NCBI GenBank assembly: GCA_963717125.1
Contig: CAVQVG010000019.1
Span: forward strand, 62,001 to 126,000
DNA length: 64,000 nucleotides
Origin: RYN-230 sp963717125
Lineage (GTDB): Bacteria; Actinomycetota; Actinomycetes; Streptosporangiales; Streptosporangiaceae
Direction: 5' to 3'
The position numbers and the translations under genes were made by a program. The notes under the pieces were generated by a model. The model was not told the origin of the DNA. It did not search any database and worked only from the letters and a program-made list of their open reading frames with translations. This document shows positions 43,380 to 52,297 of the stretch, piece after piece (within the stretch, counting starts at the first letter, position 1; the number at the start of each line of letters is the position of its first letter).

Positions 43380-44353
43380 CAGGAATACCTCCTCGTCCCG
43401 GCGAGCGGATCACTGCGGCGCCGGATGATGCCGTAGAACGCCACCGTGGCCACGATCGTGATCACGGCCAGCACGATCGACTGGGCCGCGGCCAGCGACT
43501 CGTTGCCGAACTGGTACGCGGTGTTGTAGATGATCTGGTTCGGGGTCAGGCTGTTGCTGGTCTCCGCGATGTAGTTCAGCAAGACCGGCTCGTTGAACAG
43601 CTGCAGGGTGCCGATGATGGACAGGATCACGGTGAACAGCACGGTCCGGCGGATCAGCGGGAACTTGACCCGCAGAGCGATCGCCAGTTCCGAGCAGCCA
43701 TCGATCCGGGCCGCCTCGATGACCTGCCGTTGCACGCTGGTCAGGCTGGTCAGCAGGATCGTCATGTTGTACCCGGCGAACTCCCAGGTGACGATCAGCA
43801 TGATCGCGTAGAGGGCGAGCCGGTAGTCCAGCGGATCGATCGGGCCGCTGGTCAGGCCGAGCTGGTTTGGGATGTTCAGCGCGCCGTTGAGATCGGGTTC
43901 GAGCAGGAACGCCCACATGATCGCGGCGATCACGCCGGGCACGGCGTAGGGCAGGAAGTAGACCAGCGCGAAGAACTTCCGGCCCTTGCAGTACGCGCTG
44001 TCCAGGAACAGGGCCAGCGCGATGGCCAGCCCGATCATCGCGGTCACCTGGATGACCCCGAAGTAGATCATTCGCTGCACGCCGCCCCAGTACTCGCTGT
44101 TGCTGATGACCGAGCGGTAGTTGAGCAGGCCGGCGAACTGGCCGGTGCCGCCGGCCTTCAGGCTGAGCCAGACCGAGTAGACCAGCGGCGCGACGAAGAA
44201 CACCGCGAACAGAGCCAGGAACGGGGCGGTCATCCCGGCCCCGGCGCGGCGCTGCGCCGCGGCTGCCTGGCTCGGCCGGCCGGGGCGGCCCGGGCGGGCC
44301 ACCCCGGCCGGCCGGGCCGCCCGGCTGACGTCTGGCTTTCCGGCTACGGTCAC
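43379..44353 (-). CDS. ABC sugar transporter permease (MalF-like)
   Basis: A 324-residue CUT1 permease with an Arg/Pro/Gly-rich cytoplasmic N-terminus and six helices; EAA loop IEAARIDGCSELAIALRVKFPLIRR. It pairs with the MalG-like permease to form the channel. Start ATG at 44353 by context; the first 30 residues are low-complexity, so a later start is possible. It is 76 bases downstream of the binding-protein gene. Confidence 0.9.
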   Translation of the reverse strand: MTVAGKPDVSRAARPAGVARPGRPGRPSQAAAAQRRAGAGMTAPFLALFAVFFVAPLVYSVWLSLKAGGTGQFAGLLNYRSVISNSEYWGGVQRMIYFGVIQVTAMIGLAIALALFLDSAYCKGRKFFALVYFLPYAVPGVIAAIMWAFLLEPDLNGALNIPNQLGLTSGPIDPLDYRLALYAIMLIVTWEFAGYNMTILLTSLTSVQRQVIEAARIDGCSELAIALRVKFPLIRRTVLFTVILSIIGTLQLFNEPVLLNYIAETSNSLTPNQIIYNTAYQFGNESLAAAQSIVLAVITIVATVAFYGIIRRRSDPLAGTRRYS

Positions 44354-44429
44354 CGCTCATCCCCCTTTCACAGCGAGGCCGCAGTGGCCTGCCGGGCATG
44401 ACCGAGCCCGGCAGGCCACTGGGCGGTGG

Positions 44430-45776
44430 TTATCCCTCGACTTGGTAGCCGGCGGTCTTGGCGTAGTTCAGCATCTGCTGCTCGGTGACCTGGAGCGCCT
44501 TGGTCCAGCTCTCCTTGCCGGCCGCGGCCGCCGGCAACTGCGAGGTCACGTATGTGCCGAACTCGGTGTCCCACGGACTCCACTCGAAGTCCGTCGGCAC
44601 GTTCGCGGAGAGACTGGAGAACTCCTGGTTGACGTTCCCGGTGAAGTCGGGCACGGGCGCGTTGAACGCGGGCACCGACGAGCGGTTGACGTCGGCCGGG
44701 AACAGGCCGCGGCCGCCGCCGGACGTCGTCGCGGGCTTCTCGTCCACGCTGAGGCCGCTGGAGGACGTGTTGATGTAGGCCGCGAACAGCGCCGCGTCCG
44801 CGTCCAGGTTGCCCGGCGCGTCCTTGGTGACGGCGTTGGTCGAGCCGCCCCAGTTGGCGTCGGCGTGCGCGCCCGCGGTCCACTGCGGGAGCGCACCGAC
44901 CGTGTAGGTCTGCGGGTGCGCATTGGTCAGGTAGGTGTCCACCTCGTAGGTGGGCCCCCACGCGGCGCCCACGTAGGACGCGTACATGTCGTTGGCGATG
45001 TGGTGGCCCCAGTCGGCGGTGAAGTCGTTGTCCACCGGGATCGCCTTCTCATCGACCAGCTTGCCCCAGTAGTTCAGCACCTGCTGCTCGATCGGCCCGT
45101 CCACGTCGATCTTCCAGGTGCCGTTCGGCAGCAGCTGGTACGGCCGGGCGCCGGCCTGCCAGAACAGCGCCTCCAGGTAGTCCCCGTCGTTGACCGGGAA
45201 GTAGGTCAGGTACTGGGACGGGTCGGCCTTGTGCAAGGCGACCGCGTCCGACGCGTAGGTCGCCCACGTCGTCGGCACCGGCAGGTGATACTTCTTCAGC
45301 ACGCCCGGCTGGTACATCAGGCCCATCGGGCCGATGTCCTCGGGCATCGCGTACAGGTTGCTGCCCTGGGTGACCTGGCTCCATACCCAGGCCGGATATT
45401 CGCTCTTGTACTTGGCGTCGTACTGGGCGATGTTCACCAGGTCGTGCGCCTGGGTGAACTGCGGCAGATGGTCCAGTTCGACCTGAGTCACGTCCGGCCC
45501 GTTGCCGGCCGCGAGAGCGGTGGTGAGCTTGGCGTAGAACGTGCCGCCGGAACCGTAGGACGGCGGCGGCTTGATGGTGATCCAGGGGTATTTCTTCTCG
45601 AAATTCGCGATGACGCTCTTTGGGTTAGCGGTCCACGTCCACCAGGTGAGGGTGACTTTCTGATGTGACCCCGGCTGAGTGGCCGATGAGCCCCCGCTGC
45701 TGCAGGCGGCGAGGACTAAAGCGGCCGCCGAGGCGACCGCACACGCTCTTACCAGGCCGAACTTTTTCTTACTCAT
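44430..45776 (-). CDS. Extracellular sugar-binding lipoprotein (CUT1 importer)
   Basis: A 448-residue solute-binding protein, first gene of the galactoside operon. Signal MSKKKFGLVRACAVASAAALVLAAC with a lipobox LAAC, then an Ser/Gly linker. The body matches SBP_bac_1 (VTLTWWTWTANPKSVIANFEKKYPWITIKPP). It presents the sugar to the MalF/MalG-like permeases. Start ATG 45776; GAACGATC upstream is a poor ribosome site. A candidate LacI-type operator lies 200 bases upstream at 45979-45992. Confidence 0.9.
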   Translation of the reverse strand: MSKKKFGLVRACAVASAAALVLAACSSGGSSATQPGSHQKVTLTWWTWTANPKSVIANFEKKYPWITIKPPPSYGSGGTFYAKLTTALAAGNGPDVTQVELDHLPQFTQAHDLVNIAQYDAKYKSEYPAWVWSQVTQGSNLYAMPEDIGPMGLMYQPGVLKKYHLPVPTTWATYASDAVALHKADPSQYLTYFPVNDGDYLEALFWQAGARPYQLLPNGTWKIDVDGPIEQQVLNYWGKLVDEKAIPVDNDFTADWGHHIANDMYASYVGAAWGPTYEVDTYLTNAHPQTYTVGALPQWTAGAHADANWGGSTNAVTKDAPGNLDADAALFAAYINTSSSGLSVDEKPATTSGGGRGLFPADVNRSSVPAFNAPVPDFTGNVNQEFSSLSANVPTDFEWSPWDTEFGTYVTSQLPAAAAGKESWTKALQVTEQQMLNYAKTAGYQVEG

Positions 45777-46030
45777 TCGATCATGCCTTTCCGTCCAGAC
45801 CAGTCATGGTCACCCGGCAGCCAGCCTGTGGCTAACTACCTGTTACGAGGACGCGGCCATACGTGGCGGCGAGACCCCGAATCGTTTCCCTTCGCCTACT
45901 CCGAAGCCCAGGCCTGGCTCTACCAGATCCACCGTTTCGTACCGGTTTCTCATCGGTCCGCTGGGTGCGGCAGATCCTTGTTAACGCTCTCACGTTGGAT
46001 TCTGTTAGATCATGGTCTGTTCGTGTTGCG
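45777..46030. other. Regulatory region of the galactoside operon
   Basis: This gene-free stretch lies between the binding-protein gene and the lacI-like remnant. It is less GC-rich than the surroundings, as expected for a promoter region, and contains the operator candidate at 45979-45992. No clear -10/-35 pair can be fixed. Confidence 0.5.
45979..45992. promoter_or_regulatory. Candidate LacI-type operator TGTTAACGCTCTCA
   Basis: The CG-centred 14-mer joins a TGTTAA half site to a degenerate CTCTCA half site, the style of actinobacterial LacI/sugar regulators. Its place between a sugar ABC operon and a lacI-like start supports the call; the right half is imperfect. Confidence 0.35.
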
Positions 46031-46069
46031 ATGAAGGTAGCCGATGTCGCAATCGGGATCAAGAGGTGA
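46031..46069 (+). pseudogene. N-terminal remnant of a LacI-type regulator
   Basis: A divergent ATG opens MKVADVAIGIKR and then stops. MKVADVA is the standard beginning of a LacI helix-turn-helix, and a divergent lacI gene is the usual neighbour of a CUT1 operon. The rest of the domain is absent in any frame before the insertion sequence at 46190. This looks like a regulator lost by rearrangement, but the match is only seven to eight residues. Confidence 0.35.
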
Positions 46070-46189
46070 ATTTCCGGTGATTCTGGGTAACCGGGCGCGA
46101 CCCTCGGCTACAGCTGCCGGGGTCAGTGCCTGGACGCCGGATCAGCCCGGCGGCACGACCTCGGCGGCACGACCCTGCCCCATGCCATC

Positions 46190-48101
46190 AGCGCGGTGCA
46201 TTGTGCCTCGCGGGCGGGCTGTGTCGGATTCGTTTTGGCTGGCGGGGCGCGAGGTGGCGTTGCCGGGCTGGCTGGGCTGGGCGGCCGGGATTCGGGCTGG
46301 GCGGGCGGGCCGGGCTGGGCGGCCGGGGCCCTGGTCGTCAGCCGGGCAGGGCGGCGAGGGCAGCGGGGGTGAGGTTCCCGGTGGTGATGGCCTTGAAGAG
46401 GTTGTGCACGGTGACGGTGAATCGCCATTCGGCGCTGGCTTTGGGTTTACCGCGGGTGGCCAGCTGGCGGATGCCCATGTTGTGCTTGATGTGCCCGTGG
46501 GGGGTCTCGGCGATGTGGCCGCGTTTGCGGTAGGCGGTGATGCCTTCGCTGGCGGCCAGCCGGGCGGCCATCGCCGCGATCGGCCCGCCATTATCGTCGT
46601 GGGCGTCCCGCTCACCGTCCCAGGCGGTGGTGTCCTGGGCGGTGGCGGCCTGGCGTGCGGTTTTCTCCAGGTCGCGGTGCTTGCCGACGGCGATCAGCCG
46701 GTCGGGGCCAGCGGCGGTGAGGTTGTCCCCGGACAGGTACCCGGCGTCGGCCAGCACCAGCCCGATCCTGCTGCCGTCGTCGTCCTGGGTGGCGCTGGCC
46801 GGCGCCGGCTGATGGGCCGTGATCAGCGTGGCGGCGTCTTCGGCCTGGCGCAGCATCGGGGTGAACCACCCGGTATCGGTGGTGTCGCAGGTGAGCTCGG
46901 TGGCGATGATCAGCCCGTCTTCGCTGGTCATGTTCTGGGCGTTGTAACCCTGGATGAACCCGCCGCCGCGGACCGGCATCAGCCGCGAGTCCGGGTCGGT
47001 GATGTTGCGGACCGGCCCGCAGGAGCTCGCGGCGGCCTGGCGCTGCGCCTCAGCGGCCCTGGCTTCTGCCCTGGCCAGGCGGGCGCGGGCGGCCCGCACG
47101 CGCCCGCAGTCCTCCACGCCCCTCTTGGGACCGTCCCGGCGGCTGCCCGGCACCCGCGGCCCCGCGGCCCGCGCTTCCAGCCGCGTGATCTGCGCCGCCC
47201 GGTCAGCGCGGGCCCGGTCCAGCCGCGCCCGGGCCGCGGCCACCGCCGCAGCCAGTGGCGGCGGCCCCGGCGCGCGGCCCCCGCGGGCCAGGTAATCCTG
47301 CGCCTGCGCCTCCCGGGCCGCCTCCGCGGCCTGGCGTTCTGCTTCCAGGTCCGCCAGCGCCGCGGCGATCCGGGCTGCCCGGGCCGCCGGGTTCACCGCA
47401 TCCGGCGGCACCTCGTCACCACGCCGTCCTTCACCGAACAGCTCATCCTCGGCCTCATCCGCCGCCGCGTGCGCCGCCACCGCTTTGGCTGCTTCCTCCG
47501 CGGCCAGCTTCCGCAGCGTCTCCTCGCGCCGGTTCGCCGCCTTCGACGCGTTCGCGGTGACCTTCGTGCCATCCAGCGCGATCGTCCCCAGCTTCCCCAT
47601 CCCCAGCTTCGCGCACAGCACCAGCACCTCAGCGAACAGGCTCCCTGCCGCCCCGGGGAACGCCGCCCGGAACCGGGCGATCGTCACGTGATCAGGGGCA
47701 TTGCCCGCGCAGATCACCCGGAACGCCACATCGGCCAGGCACGCCGCCTCGATCCGCCGCGAGGAGGTGACCCCCTGCGCATACGCCCACATCAGCAGCG
47801 TCACCAGCATGTCCGGGTCATACCCCGCCGTCCCCGGCCCGCCGGTCCGCCGCCGCGCATGAAACACCGACGTGTCCAGATGATCGCTGACCGCCCCGAT
47901 CACCAGCCACACCGGATGATCCGCCGGCAGCCACTCCCGCATATCCGGCGGCAGCAGGAACGGCTGATCCCGCTGCACCGGCCTGTAGCCCTTCGCCATG
48001 GGAAAATCATCCCAAAACATCATCTACCAGCACAAACAACACGCCGCAGGACACCAGCCGATTCTGCAACAGCCCGCGGGTGGGGCACAATGCACCGCGC
48101 T
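46190..48101. mobile_element. IS1182-family-like insertion sequence, 1912 bp
   Basis: AGCGCGGTGCATTGTGCC at 46190-46207 is inverted at 48084-48101 with no mismatch; a weaker inner match (CGGGCTGT..GATTCG type) extends the ends to about 44 bp. It carries one transposase gene on the minus strand. No target-site duplication is obvious. It lies 29 bp from the serS stop and next to a lacI remnant. Confidence 0.88.
46338..48023 (-). CDS. IS1182-type transposase
   Basis: A 561-residue DDE transposase. N-terminal DUF772 region (DHPVWLVIGAVSDHLDTSVFHARRR, YDPDMLVTLLMWAYAQGVTSSRRIE), catalytic Asp in LGTIALDGTKVTANASK, an Ala/Glu/Arg-rich insertion of about 170 residues, second Asp in GLVLADAGYLS and Glu region MAARLASEG..YRKRGHIAETPHGHIKHNMG. 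The frame is intact, so the element may be active. A start at the internal Met of MAKGYRP is an alternative. It lies within 18-bp inverted ends. Confidence 0.92.
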   Translation of the reverse strand: MMFWDDFPMAKGYRPVQRDQPFLLPPDMREWLPADHPVWLVIGAVSDHLDTSVFHARRRTGGPGTAGYDPDMLVTLLMWAYAQGVTSSRRIEAACLADVAFRVICAGNAPDHVTIARFRAAFPGAAGSLFAEVLVLCAKLGMGKLGTIALDGTKVTANASKAANRREETLRKLAAEEAAKAVAAHAAADEAEDELFGEGRRGDEVPPDAVNPAARAARIAAALADLEAERQAAEAAREAQAQDYLARGGRAPGPPPLAAAVAAARARLDRARADRAAQITRLEARAAGPRVPGSRRDGPKRGVEDCGRVRAARARLARAEARAAEAQRQAAASSCGPVRNITDPDSRLMPVRGGGFIQGYNAQNMTSEDGLIIATELTCDTTDTGWFTPMLRQAEDAATLITAHQPAPASATQDDDGSRIGLVLADAGYLSGDNLTAAGPDRLIAVGKHRDLEKTARQAATAQDTTAWDGERDAHDDNGGPIAAMAARLAASEGITAYRKRGHIAETPHGHIKHNMGIRQLATRGKPKASAEWRFTVTVHNLFKAITTGNLTPAALAALPG

Positions 48102-48130
48102 CCTGCGCTGGGGCGTCAACTGACGGTCGG

Positions 48131-49381
48131 TTAGCTGGCTGGTGGCGTGCCGATGGTGGCGGGCGCACCGTAACGCTGCAGCACCTCAGGCACGGCCACG
48201 GTGCCGCGCTCGTCCTGGAAGTTCTCCATGATCGACAGCAGCGACCGGGCGGTGGCCCCGGTCCCGTTCAGGGTGTGCGCGAACTCCAGCTTGCCGTCGC
48301 GGCGGAACCGGATGTTCAGCCGCCGCGCCTGGTAGTCGGTGGTGTTCGAGCAGGAGGTGATCTCCCGGTAGCGCTGCTGGGCCGGGAACCAGGCCTCGAT
48401 GTCGTACTTCTTCGCGGCCGGCGCGCCCAGGTCCCCGACCGCGATGTTCATCACCCGGTAGGGCAGGCCCAGCGCCTGGACGATCTCCTCTTCGTGGGCC
48501 AGCAGCTGCTCGTGGAACTCGGCCGACTGCTCGGGCACGCAGTAGACGTACATTTCCACCTTGTCGAACTGGTGCACCCGGAACATGCCCTTGGTGTCCT
48601 TGCCCGCCGCGCCGGCTTCGCGGCGGAAGTTCGTGCTGAACGCGGCGTACTTGGCCGGCAGTTCGCTCTCTTCCAGCCGTTCGTCGGTGTGGAGGCCGGC
48701 CAGCGCCACTTCCGACGTGCCGGTCAGGTACAGGTCGTCGCGTTCCAGGTGGTACAGGTTGGATTCCTCGGTGGGCAGGAACCCGGTGCCGTACATGGCC
48801 CGCTCGCCGACCAGCACTGGCGGCAGCACGGTGAGGAACCCCTTGCCGGCCAGCCGGTCAAGCACGAACCGGTACAGCGCCTGCTCGGTCACGGCCACGT
48901 CGCCGATCCGGTAGGCGAACCGGGACCCGGACAGCCGGGCGCCGCGGGCCATGTCGATCCAGCCGCGCGCCGAGCCCAGGTCGGTGGCGTCCTTGACCGG
49001 GAAGCTGAACGATGGCTGCTCACCCCAGGTGCGGATGGCGACCGAGTCCTCCTCTTCCATCCCGTCCGCGGCGGTCGGGTCAGGCAGGTTGGGGATCTGG
49101 GCCAGCAGCGCCTGCCGCACCTGCTCGGCCCCGGCCTGCTCGGCCTCGGCCGCGTCCAGTTCCTTGCGCCGCTGGCGCAGCTCGGCGATCTCCCCCGGGC
49201 TGGGCGGAGCGCCCTTGGATGACCGCTTCTGCGCGGCGCGGAGCGCCTCGGCCCGCTCGGTCAGCTCACGCCACCGCTGGTCGGCGGCGAGCAGTGCGTC
49301 GAAGTCGTCGGCGGCGCCACGCCGGGCCAGTGCGGCGCGGTACCGGTCCGGTTCCTGGCGCGCGGCCTTGAGGTCAATCAC
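48131..49381 (-). CDS. serS: Seryl-tRNA synthetase
   Basis: Class II synthetase, 416 residues. N-terminal coiled-coil arm (about 1-105, RWRELTERAEALRAAQKRSSKG), motif 2 FRREAGAAGKDTKGMFRVHQFDKVE, and motif 3 FAHTLNGTGATARSLLSIMENFQ. The GTG start gives the standard opening MIDLKAARQEPDRYR; a longer frame from 49414 is not supported. The motif-3 end ARSLLSIMENFQDERGTVAVPEVL differs from the usual actinobacterial housekeeping form, so it may be one of two copies. An insertion sequence lies just beyond its stop. Confidence 0.92.
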   Translation of the reverse strand: MIDLKAARQEPDRYRAALARRGAADDFDALLAADQRWRELTERAEALRAAQKRSSKGAPPSPGEIAELRQRRKELDAAEAEQAGAEQVRQALLAQIPNLPDPTAADGMEEEDSVAIRTWGEQPSFSFPVKDATDLGSARGWIDMARGARLSGSRFAYRIGDVAVTEQALYRFVLDRLAGKGFLTVLPPVLVGERAMYGTGFLPTEESNLYHLERDDLYLTGTSEVALAGLHTDERLEESELPAKYAAFSTNFRREAGAAGKDTKGMFRVHQFDKVEMYVYCVPEQSAEFHEQLLAHEEEIVQALGLPYRVMNIAVGDLGAPAAKKYDIEAWFPAQQRYREITSCSNTTDYQARRLNIRFRRDGKLEFAHTLNGTGATARSLLSIMENFQDERGTVAVPEVLQRYGAPATIGTPPAS

Positions 49382-49712
49382 CTGCGCGAGTCTAGTGCGC
49401 ACAGTCGGTGGCACAGGCCCGCACGACCCCGGCCGCCCGAGGCGGGTGGCCCGCCCCCGAGAGGTTTCAGATCACCCGCACGCCTGAAGGGGCAATCCAC
49501 GCTTCAGGGTGCAATCTGCGTTTCGTCGCAGGAATTAGAATCCGCGGCGTGGGGTCAGAAAAACACGCTTGCCGCATGCGGTCTGACCGGCCCGGTCCGC
49601 TTCCCGCAGGAACCCGGCCCCCGCGCCGTCTGGGAGACAGCCGGCCAGTGGCTGCGCCGGGCAGGCGGCAGCGGGGCGGCGGGGCGGCGGCCCGCGCACC
49701 TGGGGAGGACGT
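49382..49712. other. Divergent region between serS and the RyR-protein gene
   Basis: No gene is supported. The stretch 49470-49560 is relatively AT-rich and contains a hairpin CCTGAAG (49484-49490) / CTTCAGG (49503-49509) with a nearby third partial copy of GGGGCAATC/GGGTGCAATC. From about 49600 it becomes GC-rich up to the GGGGAGGAC ribosome site of the next gene. Confidence 0.4.
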
Positions 49713-51485
49713 GTGAGCGCCTCCAGCGGCGGGGCCGAGTTGCAGCACCCGGTCACAATCGCCGACGAGCAGACCGGCATCAACGCGGCGATCGCGGCGG
49801 CGGTGACCCGGACCGTGGGCTCGATGCCTGCCCTGTACGTCGTGCTCGTCGTCGTCACTGCGTGGATGGCGCTGGCGACCTGGGGTCCGTTGCGCCGGGT
49901 AGATCCGTATCCGTTTGCCTTCCTGCTGTTCCTGAACAATGTGGTGCAGCTCGTGCTGTGCTCGGTGATCTTGGTTGGCCAGCGGGTGCTGGGCATGGCC
50001 GCCGACGGCAGGGCGGTGCAGACGTATCAGAACGCCGAGGCGATCTTCGCTCAGGTCGCGGACCTCCAGGAACACCTTGACCGGCATGACCGGGTGCTCA
50101 GCCGCGGAGTCAGCCTGCTGGAGTCGAGCCCGCATCCCTGGATCGAGCGGCACCGGGTGCTGCCACCGCCCCAGGCCATCGACCAGGCGGTGAGCGTCAA
50201 TGGCCGGATCGCGGCCTGGCTGACCATGCGGCTGGGCAGCATGTGGACCTTCTGGATTTCGGGCTTGACCCAGGTGGCCTGGATTGGCCTGGCCGAGGCA
50301 GGCGTGCAGCGGTTTGATCCCTACCCATTCGCCTTCATGACGTTCCTGTCCACCCTGGCCCAGCTCATCTTCATGATGGTGATCATGGTTGGGCAGGACG
50401 TCCTGGGGCGGGCCGCCGATCGCCGCTCCGAGCAGACGTTCCTGGACGCCGGGGCGATCCTGCACGAGTGCCGGCGGATGAAGGCGCGCCTGACGGCGCA
50501 GGACCGCGTCATTGACAGCCTCAGCGGCTACACCACCACCCAGGTCACCGAACAGCTGGCACAGGCCATCCACGGCGCCTACATCCGCGCTATGCACGCA
50601 GCGTCACTAGACGCCGCCAGCGGCAAGGGTGCGGCCCCGGCCCGCCGGGAGTCGCTGCGCCCATGGGAAGAGCTGCCGGAGACCCTCAAGGAGTCCAACC
50701 GCGCCCAGGCCCGCCAGGTCGGCGAGAAGCTGGCCGTGATCGGCTGCCTCACGGTCCCGGCTTTCGACCCGGCACTCACCTTCGCGTTCGCGGAGGAGGA
50801 GGTTCAGCTGCTGGCCCGGCTGGAGCACGAGCGCTGGGCAACAGAGCGGATGGCTCAGGCATCGCTGCACGGGCCTGGAACGGACGGCCGCAGTCATCCC
50901 GACCTGGTGTCCTGGGAGGAGTTGTCGGACGAGGCGCGGGCCAAGGACGTGGCCGCCGTGCGGAGCATCCCGGCCATCCTGGCTAGCGTGGGCTTCCAGG
51001 TGCTGCGCCTCAGCCAGGCGCAGGCTGGCCCGGGACAGGCGGACTTCACCGCCGAACAGTGGACGATCTTGCACCAGGCGATGATGGCGGCCGGCGTGCT
51101 GGTCTCGTTCGCGGAGGGAACCGTTGACGCCCACGAGATCTTCGCACTGATCGGAGAGCTGAAGCAGGCCAGCATCTCCCATCCAAGGCGGTTCATCCGC
51201 GAACTCACGGCGGCATCGGCCTTCAGCACAGGACTGCGAGCCGGCACCAGGTACGCCGATTACGAGCCTGTCGCGTTGGAGGCGATCCGCTCGGCCACCG
51301 CCATCGTCGCCGAGCAGGCGCCTGAGGAACTACCCGGCTTCCGTGCGTTCCTGGCCGAGATGGCCAGGGTGGTCGCCGACGCGAACAACGAGGGCGGGTT
51401 CTCCGGCGTGGGCGCCCGGCAGAGGACGCCCGCCCAGGCCGCAGCCATGCAGGCCGTCAGCAGAGCGACCGGCCTTGAGGGCTAA
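49713..51485 (+). CDS. Membrane protein with two DUF1003 modules, an RyR domain and a TerB-like domain
   Basis: A 590-residue protein with an unusual domain order. Residues about 30-105 and 164-238 are two DUF1003-type modules, each with a hairpin of two membrane helices around FDPYPFAF and ending VGQxVLGxAADxR. Residues about 311-433 match the RyR domain: PWEELPETLKESNRAQARQ, EEEVQLLARLEHERWATERM, SHPDLVSWEELSDEARAKD and SIPAILASVGFQVLRL. Residues 445-590 resemble TerB-like helical domains, ending GGFSGVGARQRTPAQAAAMQAV. The GTG has GGGGAGGAC upstream. A membrane sensor or effector triggered by a ligand of the RyR domain is inferred. GC content is lower than in flanking genes, consistent with acquisition. 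Confidence 0.8.
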   Translation: MSASSGGAELQHPVTIADEQTGINAAIAAAVTRTVGSMPALYVVLVVVTAWMALATWGPLRRVDPYPFAFLLFLNNVVQLVLCSVILVGQRVLGMAADGRAVQTYQNAEAIFAQVADLQEHLDRHDRVLSRGVSLLESSPHPWIERHRVLPPPQAIDQAVSVNGRIAAWLTMRLGSMWTFWISGLTQVAWIGLAEAGVQRFDPYPFAFMTFLSTLAQLIFMMVIMVGQDVLGRAADRRSEQTFLDAGAILHECRRMKARLTAQDRVIDSLSGYTTTQVTEQLAQAIHGAYIRAMHAASLDAASGKGAAPARRESLRPWEELPETLKESNRAQARQVGEKLAVIGCLTVPAFDPALTFAFAEEEVQLLARLEHERWATERMAQASLHGPGTDGRSHPDLVSWEELSDEARAKDVAAVRSIPAILASVGFQVLRLSQAQAGPGQADFTAEQWTILHQAMMAAGVLVSFAEGTVDAHEIFALIGELKQASISHPRRFIRELTAASAFSTGLRAGTRYADYEPVALEAIRSATAIVAEQAPEELPGFRAFLAEMARVVADANNEGGFSGVGARQRTPAQAAAMQAVSRATGLEG

Positions 51486-51542
51486 TCCAGCACTGCCCTG
51501 GCAGGTACCGCGTCGCGGGCCGCGGGAGGCTGGGCATCGGCA

Positions 51543-51806
51543 CTACGGGCCTGGTGGATGCTCGCTGACGAAGGTGCCCCAGCCACGCACGGTGTAGATC
51601 CGGCCTTCATCAGTCAGGATCTTGACCGCACGGGCCACAGTGGACTTGCCGACCTGGTACTCGGCCGCCAGTGAGTTGACCCCGGGCAGCGCTTCGCCTG
51701 GCAACCACTCTCCCCCGAGGAGTCGTTGCCGCAGTGCGTCAGCCACACGCAGGTATGGCGGTTGCGGAGCCCGTGGCACAGATTGATCATCTGCATTCCT
51801 GCCCAC
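51543..51806 (-). CDS. GntR-type winged-helix regulator (DNA-binding domain only)
   Basis: An 87-residue protein that is just the GntR helix-turn-helix: PYLRVADALRQRLLGGEWLPGEALPGVNSLAAEYQVGKSTVARAVKILTDEGRIYTVRGWGTFV. There is no effector domain. Short GntR proteins of this form are common in actinomycete integrative elements and plasmids (KorSA/Pra-like context). It is divergent from the 51985 gene and probably binds the AT-richer region between them, where CTAGC/CTAGCAT motifs recur at 51838-51885. Confidence 0.85.
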   Translation of the reverse strand: MGRNADDQSVPRAPQPPYLRVADALRQRLLGGEWLPGEALPGVNSLAAEYQVGKSTVARAVKILTDEGRIYTVRGWGTFVSEHPPGP

Positions 51807-51984
51807 CGCTGTCCGGAATCATTCCGAGCACTTTTAGCATGACTAGCTCTCCTAGCATTCCGAGGTGTTCTATGCTGGCTAGGCAGGCTCGAAAGAAGAT
51901 CGACAGAGGCTCCCCCGGCAGGGCCGGCAGCGTCCTCGGGTGCTCGTTCTCACTACCCTGCCGGGAGCCTTAGGGGTTGAGCGC

Positions 51985-52167
51985 GTGCCCGATACCGAAG
52001 TGCCCGAAGGCGACCACCCCGAGCCGACGCTTGAGGATGTCAGCCGGGAGTTCCCGACCTGGCGCTGCTACGCACCCGGGGTCAACGGGTTCGTGTACGC
52101 CAACCTCCCCGGCGGCTTCCCACTTGTCGGGCGCATCCAGTGCTCGTGTAAGTCAGGTTCTATTTAG
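51985..52167 (+). CDS. Small protein of integrative-element type, probably truncated
   Basis: A 60-residue product from GTG 51985 (AGGGG 8 bases upstream). The core LEDVSREFPTWRCYAPGVNGFVYANLPGG matches small actinomycete element proteins of the type that pair with GntR regulators and begin with a REFPxWR helix followed by a strand. The usual C-terminal half (a DLRD-type helix) is missing after QCSCKSGSI, where the sequence changes character. The function is unknown. Confidence 0.55.
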   Translation: MPDTEVPEGDHPEPTLEDVSREFPTWRCYAPGVNGFVYANLPGGFPLVGRIQCSCKSGSI

Positions 52168-52297
52168 CTGATCTCCGATCTTCTTCAATTACTTTGCCGG
52201 GAATAACGACCCTCCGCCCTGAGATGAGTTCCTTCTGCATCTCCGTGTCGAGTTTAAGACTGTTTGGTTGTTTCATCCATGCAGTTGGGAGTGGCCG
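52168..52297. other. Gene-free, AT-richer stretch
   Basis: This segment shows no reading frame of note. It connects the truncated element gene to the duplicated methyltransferase end and has a base composition clearly different from the chromosome (long AT-rich parts), as in inserted DNA. Confidence 0.4.

Noticed and set aside
46106..46189. Search for a target-site duplication around the IS
   Set aside because: The bases next to 46190 and 48101 do not form a clear direct repeat, so none is claimed.
49484..49509. Hairpin upstream of serS considered as a T-box or leader element
   Set aside because: There is no T-box sequence, the stem is short, and actinobacterial T-boxes are known mainly for ileS.
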